Shown in pieces: positions 44,875 through 53,959 of a stretch of 64,000 bases of DNA. Within the stretch, counting starts at the first letter, position 1. Every line of letters begins with the position of its first letter. The DNA is taken from positions 3,224,001-3,288,000 of the forward strand of contig CBDCWE010000003.1 in NCBI GenBank assembly GCA_965223355.1, written 5' to 3'. This DNA comes from Tectiglobus sp965223355 (GTDB lineage: Bacteria > Pseudomonadota > Alphaproteobacteria > Rhizobiales > Hyphomicrobiaceae). The notes under the pieces were generated by a model. That model had not been told where the DNA came from and searched no databases. It saw only the letters and a program-made list of their open reading frames with translations. The position numbers were made by a program, and so were the translations under genes.

Positions 44875-45480
44875 TTACTCCAGTACCCGGACGGACCGCG
44901 GCAAGCCCACGATCTGATCACCGCAAACCAGAACGAGATCAATGCCGCGCGGAAACATTTCGCGGTTGCATTTCAGGCGCTCCGAGAAATCAATTGGTAG
45001 GGGGATTGGCGCGATCGAGATCCGCCCATCGATTCCCGGGCCTTCGAGAGCCACACTCGGCCCGCCGCTCAGGGCTTCGATCATTGCGATGACCGTGGTC
45101 GAGCGGTCGGGATATTCCAGCGTGCCCTGCGCAAATTGCGCGAACCTCGGCATCGACTGCGCGCTCGTACACAACGCAAACGAGGCCTCACTCGGACAGC
45201 CCGCAATTGGTGCGCCGGTATTGAACGACAAATAACGCCGGACGGCTGCATGCCGTGACAGCTCCTCATCGATCCAGATCGGTGTTTCGTAATCGCACAG
45301 CGTCAGGGCAATGGTGGCGAGGGCGCCCGGCAGTTCCGGCGGGGCGGCCGGATGCTGTGACAGTCGGACCGGGATGCCGGGTCGCGACATCGCTTGCAGC
45401 ACCTCGCGAAAGGTCGCCTGGGATGCGCTAACCGGCTCCGCGTAGCCGTGCCCGACGCGCGTTGTTTGATCGCTCAGCAT
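44875..45480 (-). CDS. phnH: C-P lyase complex subunit PhnH
   Basis: This 201-residue protein resembles PhnH: FREVLQAMSRPGIPVRL near the N-terminus and IALTLCDYETPIWID, a typical PhnH motif, then GTLEYPDRSTTVI. PhnH is part of the GHI core needed for the nucleotide transfer step. ATG 45480 is chosen; one base separates it from the stop of phnG. An in-frame upstream extension overlapping phnG is disregarded. Confidence 0.92.
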   Translation of the reverse strand: MLSDQTTRVGHGYAEPVSASQATFREVLQAMSRPGIPVRLSQHPAAPPELPGALATIALTLCDYETPIWIDEELSRHAAVRRYLSFNTGAPIAGCPSEASFALCTSAQSMPRFAQFAQGTLEYPDRSTTVIAMIEALSGGPSVALEGPGIDGRISIAPIPLPIDFSERLKCNREMFPRGIDLVLVCGDQIVGLPRSVRVLE

Positions 45481-45481
45481 G

Positions 45482-45970
45482 TCAATCCTCCCCGCGCACC
45501 ATCGTGAAGAAGTCGACCTGCGTCGCTGCAACCTCCTCGCGCCGGCGCTGAAGCGTCTCGGCCAAACGCTGTTTGACGGGCCCCAGCACATAGCGCTCGA
45601 CCAAAGCTCGGGCACCGGGGTCTTGCCAATGGGCATCGGCAAGTGCCGCCAATCGGGCCCGCGTCTTGTCGCGCCCCAGCACGTAAGCAAAGCCCTCCGC
45701 ACCGCCGGCAAGGCGAACGGCCGCGCGTGTCACGGATACTTCTCCGACGTTGAACGGCCGGCCGGTACCGCTCATGCGCCCGCGCGCCATGACCAGGCCG
45801 ACTTCCGGTGCGCGCAGCTCCTCGCCGGTCATCGTGCAGCCGGCTTGCTCGAGCCCGAGCTCAAGTTCCGCCACCGTCGCGCGCGCAAACACCGCCATCG
45901 CCTGACGTCGCTGGCCCGGTTCAGACCCGCCCACTTCCGATCCGGTTTGACTCGATTCCTGGCATCCCAT
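45482..45970 (-). CDS. phnG: C-P lyase complex subunit PhnG
   Basis: This protein is about 162 residues. The PhnG core starts at RRQAMAVFARATVAEL, and the later block GEVSVTRAAVRL-x-GGAEGFAYVLGRD is typical of the family. ATG 45970 is preferred because an upstream in-frame ATG at 46057 lies inside a 24-bp palindrome that is probably the PhnF operator. As the first gene of the operon, it is divergent from phnF, with 125 bp between the two starts. Confidence 0.88.
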   Translation of the reverse strand: MGCQESSQTGSEVGGSEPGQRRQAMAVFARATVAELELGLEQAGCTMTGEELRAPEVGLVMARGRMSGTGRPFNVGEVSVTRAAVRLAGGAEGFAYVLGRDKTRARLAALADAHWQDPGARALVERYVLGPVKQRLAETLQRRREEVAATQVDFFTMVRGED

Positions 45971-46039
45971 GACCGTCTTCGACCTTTCCGGTTGATCACC
46001 GACTTGACCTACATGGCGAGGTTGTTGTTGCATTTGCAG

Positions 46040-46063
46040 GTATAATTGTCTAGTCATTTATAC
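46040..46063. promoter_or_regulatory. 24-bp palindrome, candidate PhnF operator
   Basis: The palindrome lies between phnG and phnF. Arms GTATAA and TTATAC are centred on a CTAG core, and 10 of 12 base pairs across the centre are complementary. GntR/HutC-type regulators usually bind such sites. Position suggests it could control both divergent promoters. It has not been compared with a known PhnF site from this group. Confidence 0.55.
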
Positions 46064-46095
46064 AAATCAATTTGGCGTCGACGATTGACAACCGA

Positions 46096-46947
46096 ATGAC
46101 GGAAAAGTTTGTGAAAAAGAACGCCACAGCGACGACGACACGTGCGGCAGCGACGACACGTGCGGCGAGCGCTGTCCGCCGCATCGACGGAAACGGCGCG
46201 GCTTGGCGCGAAGCCGGATCAAACGGGCCAGCGGCCGGCTCGCGCGGGATCGCGCTGTGGCGTCAAATCGCAGAAGATATCGAGGCGGACATTCAAACCG
46301 GCCACTTCATCGAGGGCGCGCGCCTGCCGACGGAAGCGGCGCTTGCCGAGCGGTTCGGGGTCAACCGGCACACCCTGCGCCGTGCGATTGGCGAATTGAC
46401 GGACAAGGGCTTGATCGAAGCAACGGCGGGGCGCGGCACGTTCGTGCGCGCATCGCGGCTTGCCTATCCGATTGGCGAGACGACACGATTTACCGAGGCC
46501 GTCGCCGGCAGCGGGCGCGAACCCGGCGGCCGGTTGCTGGCCAACGCTCGGATCGTGGCGCCGCCTGCCATCTGCAAGCTTCTCAATCTTGGACAGGGTA
46601 GCGAGGTCATTGAGCTTGATCATCTCAGAGCCGCCAGCCAGGTGCCGATCTGTTATGCGACGACATGGTTCCCTGCGGACCGCTTTGCAGACATCGCCCA
46701 TGCTTACGCAAGGCATGGCAGCGTGACCAAATCTCTGGCGGAATTCGGCGTCAAGCGATACCGGCGCAAGCGCACCCAGATATCCGCCCGGCTCGCCAAT
46801 ACGCAAGAACGCGGCTTGCTCGATCTTGATCGTGGGGCGATCGTTTTGGTGATCGAATCCATCAACGTCGATACAAAAGGCCAGCCCGTACAAGCAAGCC
46901 ATACCCGGTTTGCCGCCGATCGCGTCGAACTGGTCGTCGAAAACTGA
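46096..46947 (+). CDS. phnF: GntR/HutC-family phosphonate regulator PhnF
   Basis: This 283-residue regulator has a winged helix (LWRQIAEDIEADI, LPTEAALAERFGVNRHTLRRAI, GRGTFV) from about residue 52, followed by a UTRA ligand domain with LLNLGQGSEVIELDHLRAA and TWFPADRFADI. A long N-terminal extension of some 45 residues is rich in Ala and Thr and has two TRAA-type repeats; it is probably disordered. It faces the phn operon across the palindrome at 46040-46063 and likely represses it. Confidence 0.92.
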   Translation: MTEKFVKKNATATTTRAAATTRAASAVRRIDGNGAAWREAGSNGPAAGSRGIALWRQIAEDIEADIQTGHFIEGARLPTEAALAERFGVNRHTLRRAIGELTDKGLIEATAGRGTFVRASRLAYPIGETTRFTEAVAGSGREPGGRLLANARIVAPPAICKLLNLGQGSEVIELDHLRAASQVPICYATTWFPADRFADIAHAYARHGSVTKSLAEFGVKRYRRKRTQISARLANTQERGLLDLDRGAIVLVIESINVDTKGQPVQASHTRFAADRVELVVEN

Positions 46948-46962
46948 GCGCAACAGTCGAAC

Positions 46963-46980
46963 GCCGGCACCTGTGCCGGC
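46963..46980 (+). terminator. Hairpin after phnF
   Basis: A perfect 8-bp-stem hairpin, GCCGGCAC-CT-GTGCCGGC, begins 16 bp after the phnF stop. It is not followed by a run of T, so termination efficiency is uncertain; it also lies between convergent phnF and epimerase genes and could serve both. Confidence 0.5.
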
Positions 46981-47060
46981 ACCTGTCACGGCTTTGCACT
47001 ATCAGATCGGGCCGGTTCGAACTCAGTCTGACAGGCGATCGAGCCGCCCGGTCGACGTGC

Positions 47061-48071
47061 TCAGCCGTGCTTGTAATACGATTTATACCAGTCGACGAAG
47101 TTCTGCACGCCCTGCTCGATCGGCGTGCTTGGGCGAAAATCAACGGCTTGGGCGAGGGCATCGATATCGGCATAGGTTTTCGGTACGTCGCCGGGCTGCA
47201 ATGGTAGGAAATTCCGTTTCGCGGTCTTGCCAACGGCGTTCTCGATACATTCGATAAAGTACATCAGTTCCACCGGGCTGTTGTTGCCGATGTTGTAGAG
47301 GCGGTATGGCGCCTTCGAGGAGCCTGGGTCAGGCCGGTCTGACTCCCAACTCTCGTTCCGATCGGCGATCCTGTCAGCCGTGCGCACGACGCCCTCGACG
47401 ACGTCGTCGATATAGGTGAAATCGCGCTGATGCCGGCCGTGGTTGAATACATCAATCGCCTCGCCCGCCAGAATTTTGCGGGTGAAAAGAAATAGCGACA
47501 TATCCGGCCGCCCCCAGGGCCCGTAGACCGTGAAAAAGCGCAGTCCCGTCACCGGCAGATCGTAAAGATCCGCATAGGTGTGGGCCATCAGTTCGTTGGC
47601 CTTCTTGGTCGCCGCGTAGAGGCTCAAAGGGTGGTCGACGTTGTGGCTGACGCTGAACGGCATTTTGGTGTTGGCGCCGTAAACGGATGATGAGGACGCA
47701 AAAACCAGATGCTCGACGCCGCCGTGCCGGCAGCCTTCCAAAATGTTCATGAAGCCGACGATATTTGCATCGATGTAGGCATGAGGGTTTTCGAGTGAAT
47801 AGCGCACGCCGGCCTGGGCTGCCAGGTTGATCACGCGAGCGGGCTGGTGGGCGGCGAACAGGTCGTCGATGGCGGCGCGGTTTTCGAGGTCCGCCTTGAC
47901 GAAATGAAACTGTTCGAGGGGCAATAGCTGGTCCAGCCGCGCCTGTTTCAGGGTGACGTCGTAATAGTCATTGAGGTTGTCCAGACCAATGACGGTGTGG
48001 CCTTGGTCAATCAGCCGTCGCGAGACGTGAAAGCCAATGAAACCGGCAGCCCCGGTGACCAGAGTTTTCAT
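47061..48071 (-). CDS. NAD-dependent sugar epimerase (UDP-glucuronate 4-epimerase-like)
   Basis: This 336-residue extended SDR has GAAGFIGFHVSRRL for NAD binding, FASSSSVYG for the catalytic serine, and YAATKKANE with the Tyr-x3-Lys pair. The pattern DNLNDYYDVTLKQARLDQL closely resembles UDP-glucuronate/UDP-galacturonate 4-epimerases of capsule and lipopolysaccharide pathways. It is convergent with phnF and divergent from asnB, with about 310 bp to the latter. Confidence 0.9.
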   Translation of the reverse strand: MKTLVTGAAGFIGFHVSRRLIDQGHTVIGLDNLNDYYDVTLKQARLDQLLPLEQFHFVKADLENRAAIDDLFAAHQPARVINLAAQAGVRYSLENPHAYIDANIVGFMNILEGCRHGGVEHLVFASSSSVYGANTKMPFSVSHNVDHPLSLYAATKKANELMAHTYADLYDLPVTGLRFFTVYGPWGRPDMSLFLFTRKILAGEAIDVFNHGRHQRDFTYIDDVVEGVVRTADRIADRNESWESDRPDPGSSKAPYRLYNIGNNSPVELMYFIECIENAVGKTAKRNFLPLQPGDVPKTYADIDALAQAVDFRPSTPIEQGVQNFVDWYKSYYKHG

Positions 48072-48385
48072 TGAACTACCTCACTCGCCTGTTTGTATGC
48101 GACCAACGGACGGGCCGCCTGCGCGCGGCTGCAGGGCGGCCGCTGTCGAGACACATCAGGTTGGCGCCGTCGTTTGAAAACGCATAGCCGCACTGCCCGC
48201 CAACCGCAATGGGGCAGACAGGGTGAATTCTCGATCGGTTAAAGCCGGTCGCATCCCGTGACGGCTGACAGCCGGATCGGCCCGCCCTGCGGCTTCGGCG
48301 GCAGCAAGGTCGATTTACATCGCTGACATCAGCCGTTATCCAGTGGTGCGAACCACAGGCCCAATGGTGCGGATGTGAACAGCTG
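48072..48385. other. Intergenic region between epimerase and asnB genes
   Basis: This 314-bp divergent intergenic stretch contains no plausible gene or strong hairpin that I can see. It presumably holds the promoters of both flanking genes. Confidence 0.5.
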
Positions 48386-50305
48386 ATGTGTGGAATTGCC
48401 GGCGTCTTTGCCCGCGCGCAGATCCCCGATCTCGAACGCGTCGTTGGCGAAATGACCGACACCATGATGCACCGGGGGCCCGACGACCGTGGTGTTTGGT
48501 GTGACCGCGACAACGGACTGGCGCTCGGACAGCGCCGACTTGCCATCATCGATCTGAGCGCCGCAGGCCATCAGCCGATGACATCGTCATGCGGCCGCTT
48601 CACGCTGACTTACAACGGTGAGGTCTACAATGCCGCCGAACTACGCCGCGAACTGATGGCGGCCGGCCGATCGTTCCGCGGGCACTCCGACACAGAAGTG
48701 ATCGTCGAAGGCTGCGCGGTCTGGGGGCTGTCGGTCACGGTTGGGCGCCTCATCGGCATGTTTGCCATCGCGGTGTGGGATGCGCGGGAAAAGTGCCTGT
48801 CGCTGGTTCGGGACAGACTGGGAATAAAGCCGCTTTATTGGTCGCTGCAGGATGGCAGCTTGCTGTTCGGATCCGAGTTGAAGGCGTTGAGAGCATTTCC
48901 CGGATTTGATCGCACGATCGATCGTGATGCCGTCGTTTCATATCTGCGCCACAACTACATACCGGCGCCGAAGACGATCTACCGACACGCAAAGAAGCTG
49001 GAGCCGGGATGGCTGCTCAGTCTGAAGGATGGCGCGGAGCCGAAATTCGAGCAGTACTGGTCATTATCGGATGCGGTTGTGGCGGGGCAGGACAATCAGC
49101 TCGAATGCTCGGACGAGGAGGCGGTGGAGCATCTGGAGGTACTGCTCGGCGATGCCGTTGGTCGGCGGATGATATCCGATGTGCCTCTCGGTGCGTTTCT
49201 GTCGGGCGGGATCGATTCTTCAACAGTCGTTGCCTTGATGCAGAAACGCTCGGCCTCACCGATCAAGACGTTCTCCATCGGCTTCAACGTGGCCGGTTAC
49301 AACGAAGCACCATACGCAAGCGAGGTTGCACGTCATCTCGGCACCGACCACACCGAACTCTATGTTGATCCAAGCGAAGCCCGGGACGTCATTCCAAGAC
49401 TGGCGACCATCTACGACGAGCCGTTCTCGGACTCATCGCAAATTCCGACCTACCTGATCTGTGAATTGACCCGCCGGAAGGTTACCGTGACGCTATCGGG
49501 TGACGGCGGCGATGAAGTCTTCGCCGGTTACAATCGCTATGTTCAGGGTGAAAGGTTTGCCAAGTACGTTGCCCGCGCGCCGCGGTCATTGCGCGGTGCG
49601 GCGGCTGGCCTTGCCCGGGTGCTGGGGCCAGGCAGCTGGGACCGGTTGTTGCAGGCGCTGCCAGCGTTGAAACGGATCCAGCGCGCGGGCGACAAAATCC
49701 ACAAACTTGCAGACGCTCTTGAGCACGATGAAGACGGCTTTTACCGCGCGCTCGCCACACATTGGCAGGACCCTGCGGCGCTGGTCATCGGTGGCAGGGA
49801 AGATCCCAACGCTGTGTGGGCGTCGGCTTCGGAGCGGCTGCCGGAGTTTGTCGCGCGCATGCAGTATCTCGATACGTTGACCTATTTGCCCGATGACATC
49901 TTGACCAAGGTCGATCGCGCCAGCATGGCGGTGTCCCTGGAGGCTAGAGTTCCGTTGCTCGACCATCGCGTGGTTGAACTGGCGTGGCAGCTTCCGCAGC
50001 GCTTCAAGATCCGGCGGGGTGAGAGCAAATGGATCTTGCGACAGCTCCTTTATCGTCATGTTCCGCGGCAACTCGTTGAGCGCCCGAAGATGGGCTTCGG
50101 GGTTCCCATCGACCATTGGTTGCGCGGTCCGTTGAAGGATTGGGCCGAGACCCTGTTGTGTCCACACTCGCTCACAAAACACGGTCTCATCGACCCCGGG
50201 CCGGTGCGGCGCAAATGGGCCGAACATCTCGATGGCCGGCGCAACTGGCAATACCTGATCTGGGACATCTTGATGCTGCAGCAATGGTGCGAAGAGTGGT
50301 GCTGA
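48386..50305 (+). CDS. asnB: Glutamine-hydrolysing asparagine synthetase
   Basis: This 639-residue class II amidotransferase starts MCGIAGVF, with Cys2 as the glutaminase nucleophile after Met removal; HRGPDDRG and RRLAIIDLS complete the glutaminase site. The synthetase half has FLSGGIDSS for pyrophosphate binding and SGDGGDEVFAGYNRY. Its length matches the longer AsnB family often found in polysaccharide clusters, where some members amidate sugars rather than aspartate. The sugar-epimerase neighbour supports, but does not prove, such a role. Confidence 0.9.
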   Translation: MCGIAGVFARAQIPDLERVVGEMTDTMMHRGPDDRGVWCDRDNGLALGQRRLAIIDLSAAGHQPMTSSCGRFTLTYNGEVYNAAELRRELMAAGRSFRGHSDTEVIVEGCAVWGLSVTVGRLIGMFAIAVWDAREKCLSLVRDRLGIKPLYWSLQDGSLLFGSELKALRAFPGFDRTIDRDAVVSYLRHNYIPAPKTIYRHAKKLEPGWLLSLKDGAEPKFEQYWSLSDAVVAGQDNQLECSDEEAVEHLEVLLGDAVGRRMISDVPLGAFLSGGIDSSTVVALMQKRSASPIKTFSIGFNVAGYNEAPYASEVARHLGTDHTELYVDPSEARDVIPRLATIYDEPFSDSSQIPTYLICELTRRKVTVTLSGDGGDEVFAGYNRYVQGERFAKYVARAPRSLRGAAAGLARVLGPGSWDRLLQALPALKRIQRAGDKIHKLADALEHDEDGFYRALATHWQDPAALVIGGREDPNAVWASASERLPEFVARMQYLDTLTYLPDDILTKVDRASMAVSLEARVPLLDHRVVELAWQLPQRFKIRRGESKWILRQLLYRHVPRQLVERPKMGFGVPIDHWLRGPLKDWAETLLCPHSLTKHGLIDPGPVRRKWAEHLDGRRNWQYLIWDILMLQQWCEEWC

Positions 50306-50830
50306 GATCCGCGCAATGTTTTCGGTTTCGAGGCGGCGGTCGGGCCGCGGTTGCCGGCGTCGGCAATCGGGTGTTGCTGGTGCGTGCGAGGTTCGCCCCG
50401 ATGGTCCTCAAGCGCCTGTACGGCCGGAGTGCTAAAGTCGTCGAACGCCTGAACCGCCTGAAAGCGCCCGGGCGATAGGGTGTTCGTATTTGGCTGATCA
50501 TGCGCAAGCAAGCTCTAATACCAGCCCGCACGTCGGTGATGAAACCGGCGCCAACGGTGATAGCCAGCTGCCCGAATAGAAGCTGCAAATGTCAGGCGAC
50601 ACATTCAGACTTGATCATCGGTTCGACGGCAAACTCGATCAGCTTGACGATTGGCACGCCGATGCAGTCATGACGGAGCCCGGGCGCCAGCAGGTCGTTG
50701 CCGCCAGCCCTGATCGACGTCTGCCCCATCGCGACCCTGCTAATTGCAGGCCGCCTCTGGCGTCGCGGGCGCATCCTGTGCTCTTTATGGACGCCAGGAC
50801 CAACAGTGCCAGATCCACGGGGGCGAAGTA
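50306..50830. other. Gene-poor stretch between asnB and pcaI
   Basis: This 525-bp stretch shows no gene I can support. It includes a solitary 13-bp copy of the end sequence of the 265-bp inverted-repeat element (50518-50530), and several short GC-rich palindromes. A small frame overlapping the end of asnB with an Arg-rich product is not credible. Confidence 0.5.
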
Positions 50831-51547
50831 GTGATCGACAAGCGCGTTGCAAGTGCCGATGAGGCCGTCAAACCGATCAAGGACGGATCGACCGTGTTGG
50901 TTTCCGGCTTCGGTGGCGCCGGCAGCCCCATAGATCTCTTGCATGCCCTGCTCGACCAGGGCGCCAAGGATCTGACGATCGTCTCCAACAATGCCGGCAA
51001 CGGCCAGATCGGCATTGCGGCGTTGGTGGCGGCGGGTCGGGTCTCCAAGATTGTGTGTTCGTTTCCGCGCTCATCGCGCAGCGAGATCTTTACCAAGGCC
51101 TATCGCGCCGGCAAACTCGCCCTGGAAGTGGTCCCGCAGGGCACGCTGGCCGAGCGCATCCGGGCGGGCGGCGCCGGCATTCCCGCCTTCTATACACCGA
51201 CATCGGCCGGGACGCCGCTGCAGGACGGCAAGGACGTGCGCGAATTTGACGGCGTTCCGCATGTCCTCGAACAAGCTATTCGCGGCGATGTTGCCCTCGT
51301 CAAAGCCCGCGATGGCGACCGCTGGGGCAACGTGACTTACAATCTGACGGCGCGCAATTTCGGCCCGATCATGTGCACTGCGGCAGATCTGACCATCGTC
51401 CAAGTCAAAGGCGTTGTCGGGCTTGGTGATTTGCAGCCGGAGATGATTGTGACACCCGGCATCTATGTGGACCGCCTGGTCGAAATCTCAAATCCGGAAG
51501 AAGAAGAAAAGTTGCTCGCAGCTGGCGTTGAAAGGACACCCCGATGA
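50831..51547 (+). CDS. pcaI: 3-oxoacid CoA-transferase subunit A
   Basis: This 238-residue protein has the CoA-transferase family I alpha-subunit motif VLVSGFGGAGSP and NNAGNGQIGIAALV, with GLGDLQPEMIVTPGIYVDRLVE near the end. Together with subunit B it transfers CoA from succinyl-CoA to a 3-oxo acid such as 3-oxoadipate or acetoacetate. The start is a GTG at 50831, with GGGGGCG upstream. It overlaps pcaJ by four bases (ATGA). The symbol assumes the 3-oxoadipate enzyme; scoA is the alternative. Confidence 0.9.
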   Translation: MIDKRVASADEAVKPIKDGSTVLVSGFGGAGSPIDLLHALLDQGAKDLTIVSNNAGNGQIGIAALVAAGRVSKIVCSFPRSSRSEIFTKAYRAGKLALEVVPQGTLAERIRAGGAGIPAFYTPTSAGTPLQDGKDVREFDGVPHVLEQAIRGDVALVKARDGDRWGNVTYNLTARNFGPIMCTAADLTIVQVKGVVGLGDLQPEMIVTPGIYVDRLVEISNPEEEEKLLAAGVERTPR

Positions 51548-52188
51548 GCTGGACCCCGTGGAACAACGATCAAATGGCAGCCCGCATTGCCGCCGACATC
51601 CCCGATGGCAGCTACGTCAATCTCGGCATTGGCCGACCGGAAGCCGTTGCCAATCATATCCCCGCCGACAAGGAGATCGTGTTTCAGTCCGAAAATGGCC
51701 TTCTCGGCATGGGCCCGGCGGCGACCGGCAACGAAATCAACTATGAACTCGTCAATGCCGGCAAGAAACCGGTAACGGCGCTGCCGGGGGCGGCGATCTT
51801 CCATCATGCCGATTCGTTCGCGATGATCCGCGGGGGTCATCTCGACTATTGCGTGCTCGGCGGTTTCCAGGTCGCGCGCAATGGTGATCTTGCCAACTGG
51901 TCGACCGGTGAGCCCGACGCCATTCCCGCCGTCGGCGGCGCCATGGATCTCGGCGTCGGGGCCAAGAACCTTTTTGTTTTGATGACCCACACGACCAAGC
52001 AGGGTGAGGCAAAGATCGTCGATGAGATCACCTATCCGGCAACGGCGCTCGGGGCGGTGTCCAGCGTCTACACCGATCTGGCCGTGATCGACATTCGTGA
52101 CGGCGCGGTCATCGTCCGCGATATCGTCGACGGCATGAGCTTTGACGAGCTGCAAGCCAGAACCGCAACCAGGTTGACGACATTGTAG
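51544..52188 (+). CDS. pcaJ: 3-oxoacid CoA-transferase subunit B
   Basis: This 214-residue protein has SENGLLGMGP, whose Glu forms the CoA thioester in this family, and NLGIGRPEAVANHIP at the start. It partners the subunit A encoded four bases overlapping upstream. No beta-ketoadipate pathway genes are nearby, so acetoacetate use (scoB) is equally possible. Confidence 0.92.
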   Translation: MSWTPWNNDQMAARIAADIPDGSYVNLGIGRPEAVANHIPADKEIVFQSENGLLGMGPAATGNEINYELVNAGKKPVTALPGAAIFHHADSFAMIRGGHLDYCVLGGFQVARNGDLANWSTGEPDAIPAVGGAMDLGVGAKNLFVLMTHTTKQGEAKIVDEITYPATALGAVSSVYTDLAVIDIRDGAVIVRDIVDGMSFDELQARTATRLTTL

Positions 52189-52231
52189 TTCGTCGGTCTT
52201 GAGCACGATCAGATGATAAGGGAGAAACGCC

Positions 52232-52693
52232 ATGAGTATCGCCGCCCGCCTCACGGAGCTTGGCATTGAGCTGCCGCCGCCGCCGAAACCCGCCGGCAAC
52301 TATGTACCGGGCGTCCAGGTCGGCAACCTGCTGTTCATGTCCGGTTGCGGACCGCGCAACCCCGACGGCTCGTCGATTACCGGTAAGGTTGGTGCCGATC
52401 TGACGACGCAAGAGGGCTACGCCGCCGCCCGTCTCGTCGGCCTCAACATGTTGGCCAACATCAAGGCGGTGGTTGGCGATCTCGACAAGGTCAAGCGCGT
52501 GGTGAAGGTCCTCGGCATGGTCAACGCGACGCCGGATTTCACCGAGCATCCGAAAGTGATTAACGGCTATTCGGACCTGATGGTCGAGGTCTTCGGCGAG
52601 GACGCCGGCAGGGCTGGCCGCTCCGCGGTCGGCATGGGCTCACTGCCGTTCCAAATCGCGGTCGAGGTCGAGATGATCCTGGAGCTGAAATAA
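52232..52693 (+). CDS. RidA/YjgF family protein
   Basis: This 153-residue protein starts RLTELGIELPPPPKPAGNYVPGVQVGNLLFMSG and has GKVGADLTTQEGYAAARLVGLNML and VVKVLGMVNATPDFTEHPKVINGYSDLM. It belongs to the RidA superfamily, whose members deaminate reactive enamines or imines or act as chaperones. The conserved Arg in the C-terminal part (GRSAVGM) is present. It lies 43 bp after pcaJ and may be part of the same operon. Confidence 0.9.
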   Translation: MSIAARLTELGIELPPPPKPAGNYVPGVQVGNLLFMSGCGPRNPDGSSITGKVGADLTTQEGYAAARLVGLNMLANIKAVVGDLDKVKRVVKVLGMVNATPDFTEHPKVINGYSDLMVEVFGEDAGRAGRSAVGMGSLPFQIAVEVEMILELK

Positions 52694-52775
52694 CTCGGGC
52701 TTGTTGGGTCCCGGTTTGGTCCGAGATCCGGCAGACCCGCGTCGTACTGCTAACGCGCCTTCGGCACGTCATCGT

Positions 52776-52882
52776 TAAGGGTGGCGCCCGTAGCCAATCG
52801 CCGCCGAGCGGCGATCCTTGCGGGGCTTGTCCGCCCCGCAAACACCCCGACCAGGGGATCAATCCCCTGGACCCCGGACTTG
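52776..52882 (+). repeat. Multi-hairpin repeat, copy G (truncated)
   Basis: This copy is in the orientation of copy B and lacks the first CCAAAGGGC hairpin. It retains CGCCG/CGGCG, GCGGGGC/GCCCCGC and CCAGGGGAT/ATCCCCTGG, with the conserved AAACACCCCGACCAGGGGAT segment. It lies between the convergent RidA and hydrolase genes. Confidence 0.8.
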
Positions 52883-52946
52883 GTCAGGGGGTGGCCGCGG
52901 GGTTGCCGGGCGGGATGTGCGATGGTACGGGGCTCAGTCTGACAGG

Positions 52947-53786
52947 CTACAGAAAATTGCGCACGACCGCGATATGGGCGTCTTGGACCAGGCCCGGTGC
53001 ATGGCCGCAGCCCTTGATATCGACGACCTTGGCCTTTGGGCCGCGCTCGGCCATCTGTTCGGCGATCTCCGGCAGTAATAGGTCCGAGGATGTGCCGTGC
53101 AACACCAGTGTCGGCACGTCGATGCGATCGTAATATTGCCATTGCTCATAGTCGTCGGGCCGGGTGATCAGCTGCCGGACAATTGCCGGATCATAGTGGG
53201 TGGTGAGCTTGCCGGACGGCAGGCGGCGGCAAGATGTTTCCGTCAAATGGCGCCATTGCGTGTCGGTGTGAAATCCGAACGGCTCATAAATCGTGCGGAA
53301 GTAGATTTCCAGTTCCTGCATGGTCGCGAACTCGGGCGGGTTGCCGACATACTGCTTGATGCGTTCATAAGGACCTTTGGGAAAGGTCGGCCCGATGTCG
53401 TTGATGACGAGGCGTTCGATACGCCCCTCAAGCGTTGTTGCCGCCGCCCGGATGCCGAGCGCCCCGCCCATCGAGGTGCCGACCCACGAAATCTTGTTGA
53501 AGCCGACCGCATCGATGACACCGCGCGCCTGCGCCGCGTAGGTTTCGAGACAGTAATCGTTGTCGGGGGCAACGCTCCACTCGGATAATCCTCGGCCGAT
53601 CGTATCGGGGCAGATGATGTGGAAGCGATCGCTGAGCGCCGCCGCAATGGTGTCGAAATCACGACCTGATCGCGCCAGTCCATGCCACATCACCAACGGA
53701 GTGGCGCCCCTCGTGCCCCACTCCGTGAAGTGGATTTCGCGGCCCTGCACCACCACGTACCGTGAAGCTGGTTTGCGATCCGTCAT
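52947..53786 (-). CDS. Alpha/beta hydrolase
   Basis: This 279-residue protein has the nucleophile elbow GTSMGGALG (Ser), an acid in HGTSSDLLLPE, and histidine in CGHAPGL. MWHGLARSGRDF is the oxyanion-hole strand. The fold fits a small-molecule hydrolase, but the substrate is unknown. It converges on RidA across a multi-hairpin repeat. Confidence 0.88.
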   Translation of the reverse strand: MTDRKPASRYVVVQGREIHFTEWGTRGATPLVMWHGLARSGRDFDTIAAALSDRFHIICPDTIGRGLSEWSVAPDNDYCLETYAAQARGVIDAVGFNKISWVGTSMGGALGIRAAATTLEGRIERLVINDIGPTFPKGPYERIKQYVGNPPEFATMQELEIYFRTIYEPFGFHTDTQWRHLTETSCRRLPSGKLTTHYDPAIVRQLITRPDDYEQWQYYDRIDVPTLVLHGTSSDLLLPEIAEQMAERGPKAKVVDIKGCGHAPGLVQDAHIAVVRNFL

Positions 53787-53910
53787 AACGTCGTCCCTTT
53801 GCTCGGCGCAAGGCCCATTGAACCGGCGGTGCGGTCGCGGTCAACGCCCGCATCGATGATCCAATGGATTGCTCAGTGACCCGTTCGAGCCGACATCCCG
53901 GCGCGTTTTA

Positions 53911-53952
53911 CTTGGCCGCTGCAACTTGGCCGCTGCAACTTGGCCTCTGCAA
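53911..53952 (+). repeat. Tandem repeat, 3 x 14 bp
   Basis: Three copies of CTTGGCCGCTGCAA, the last with one change (CTTGGCCTCTGCAA), lie between the hydrolase and XRE regulator genes. It is short and near the 3' end of the regulator gene. Confidence 0.8.
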
Positions 53953-53959
53953 TGTGCCT

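Noticed and set aside
50116..50478. Frame overlapping the end of asnB
   Set aside because: Mostly an alternative frame of asnB; the non-overlapping part is Arg/Gly-rich with no start signal.
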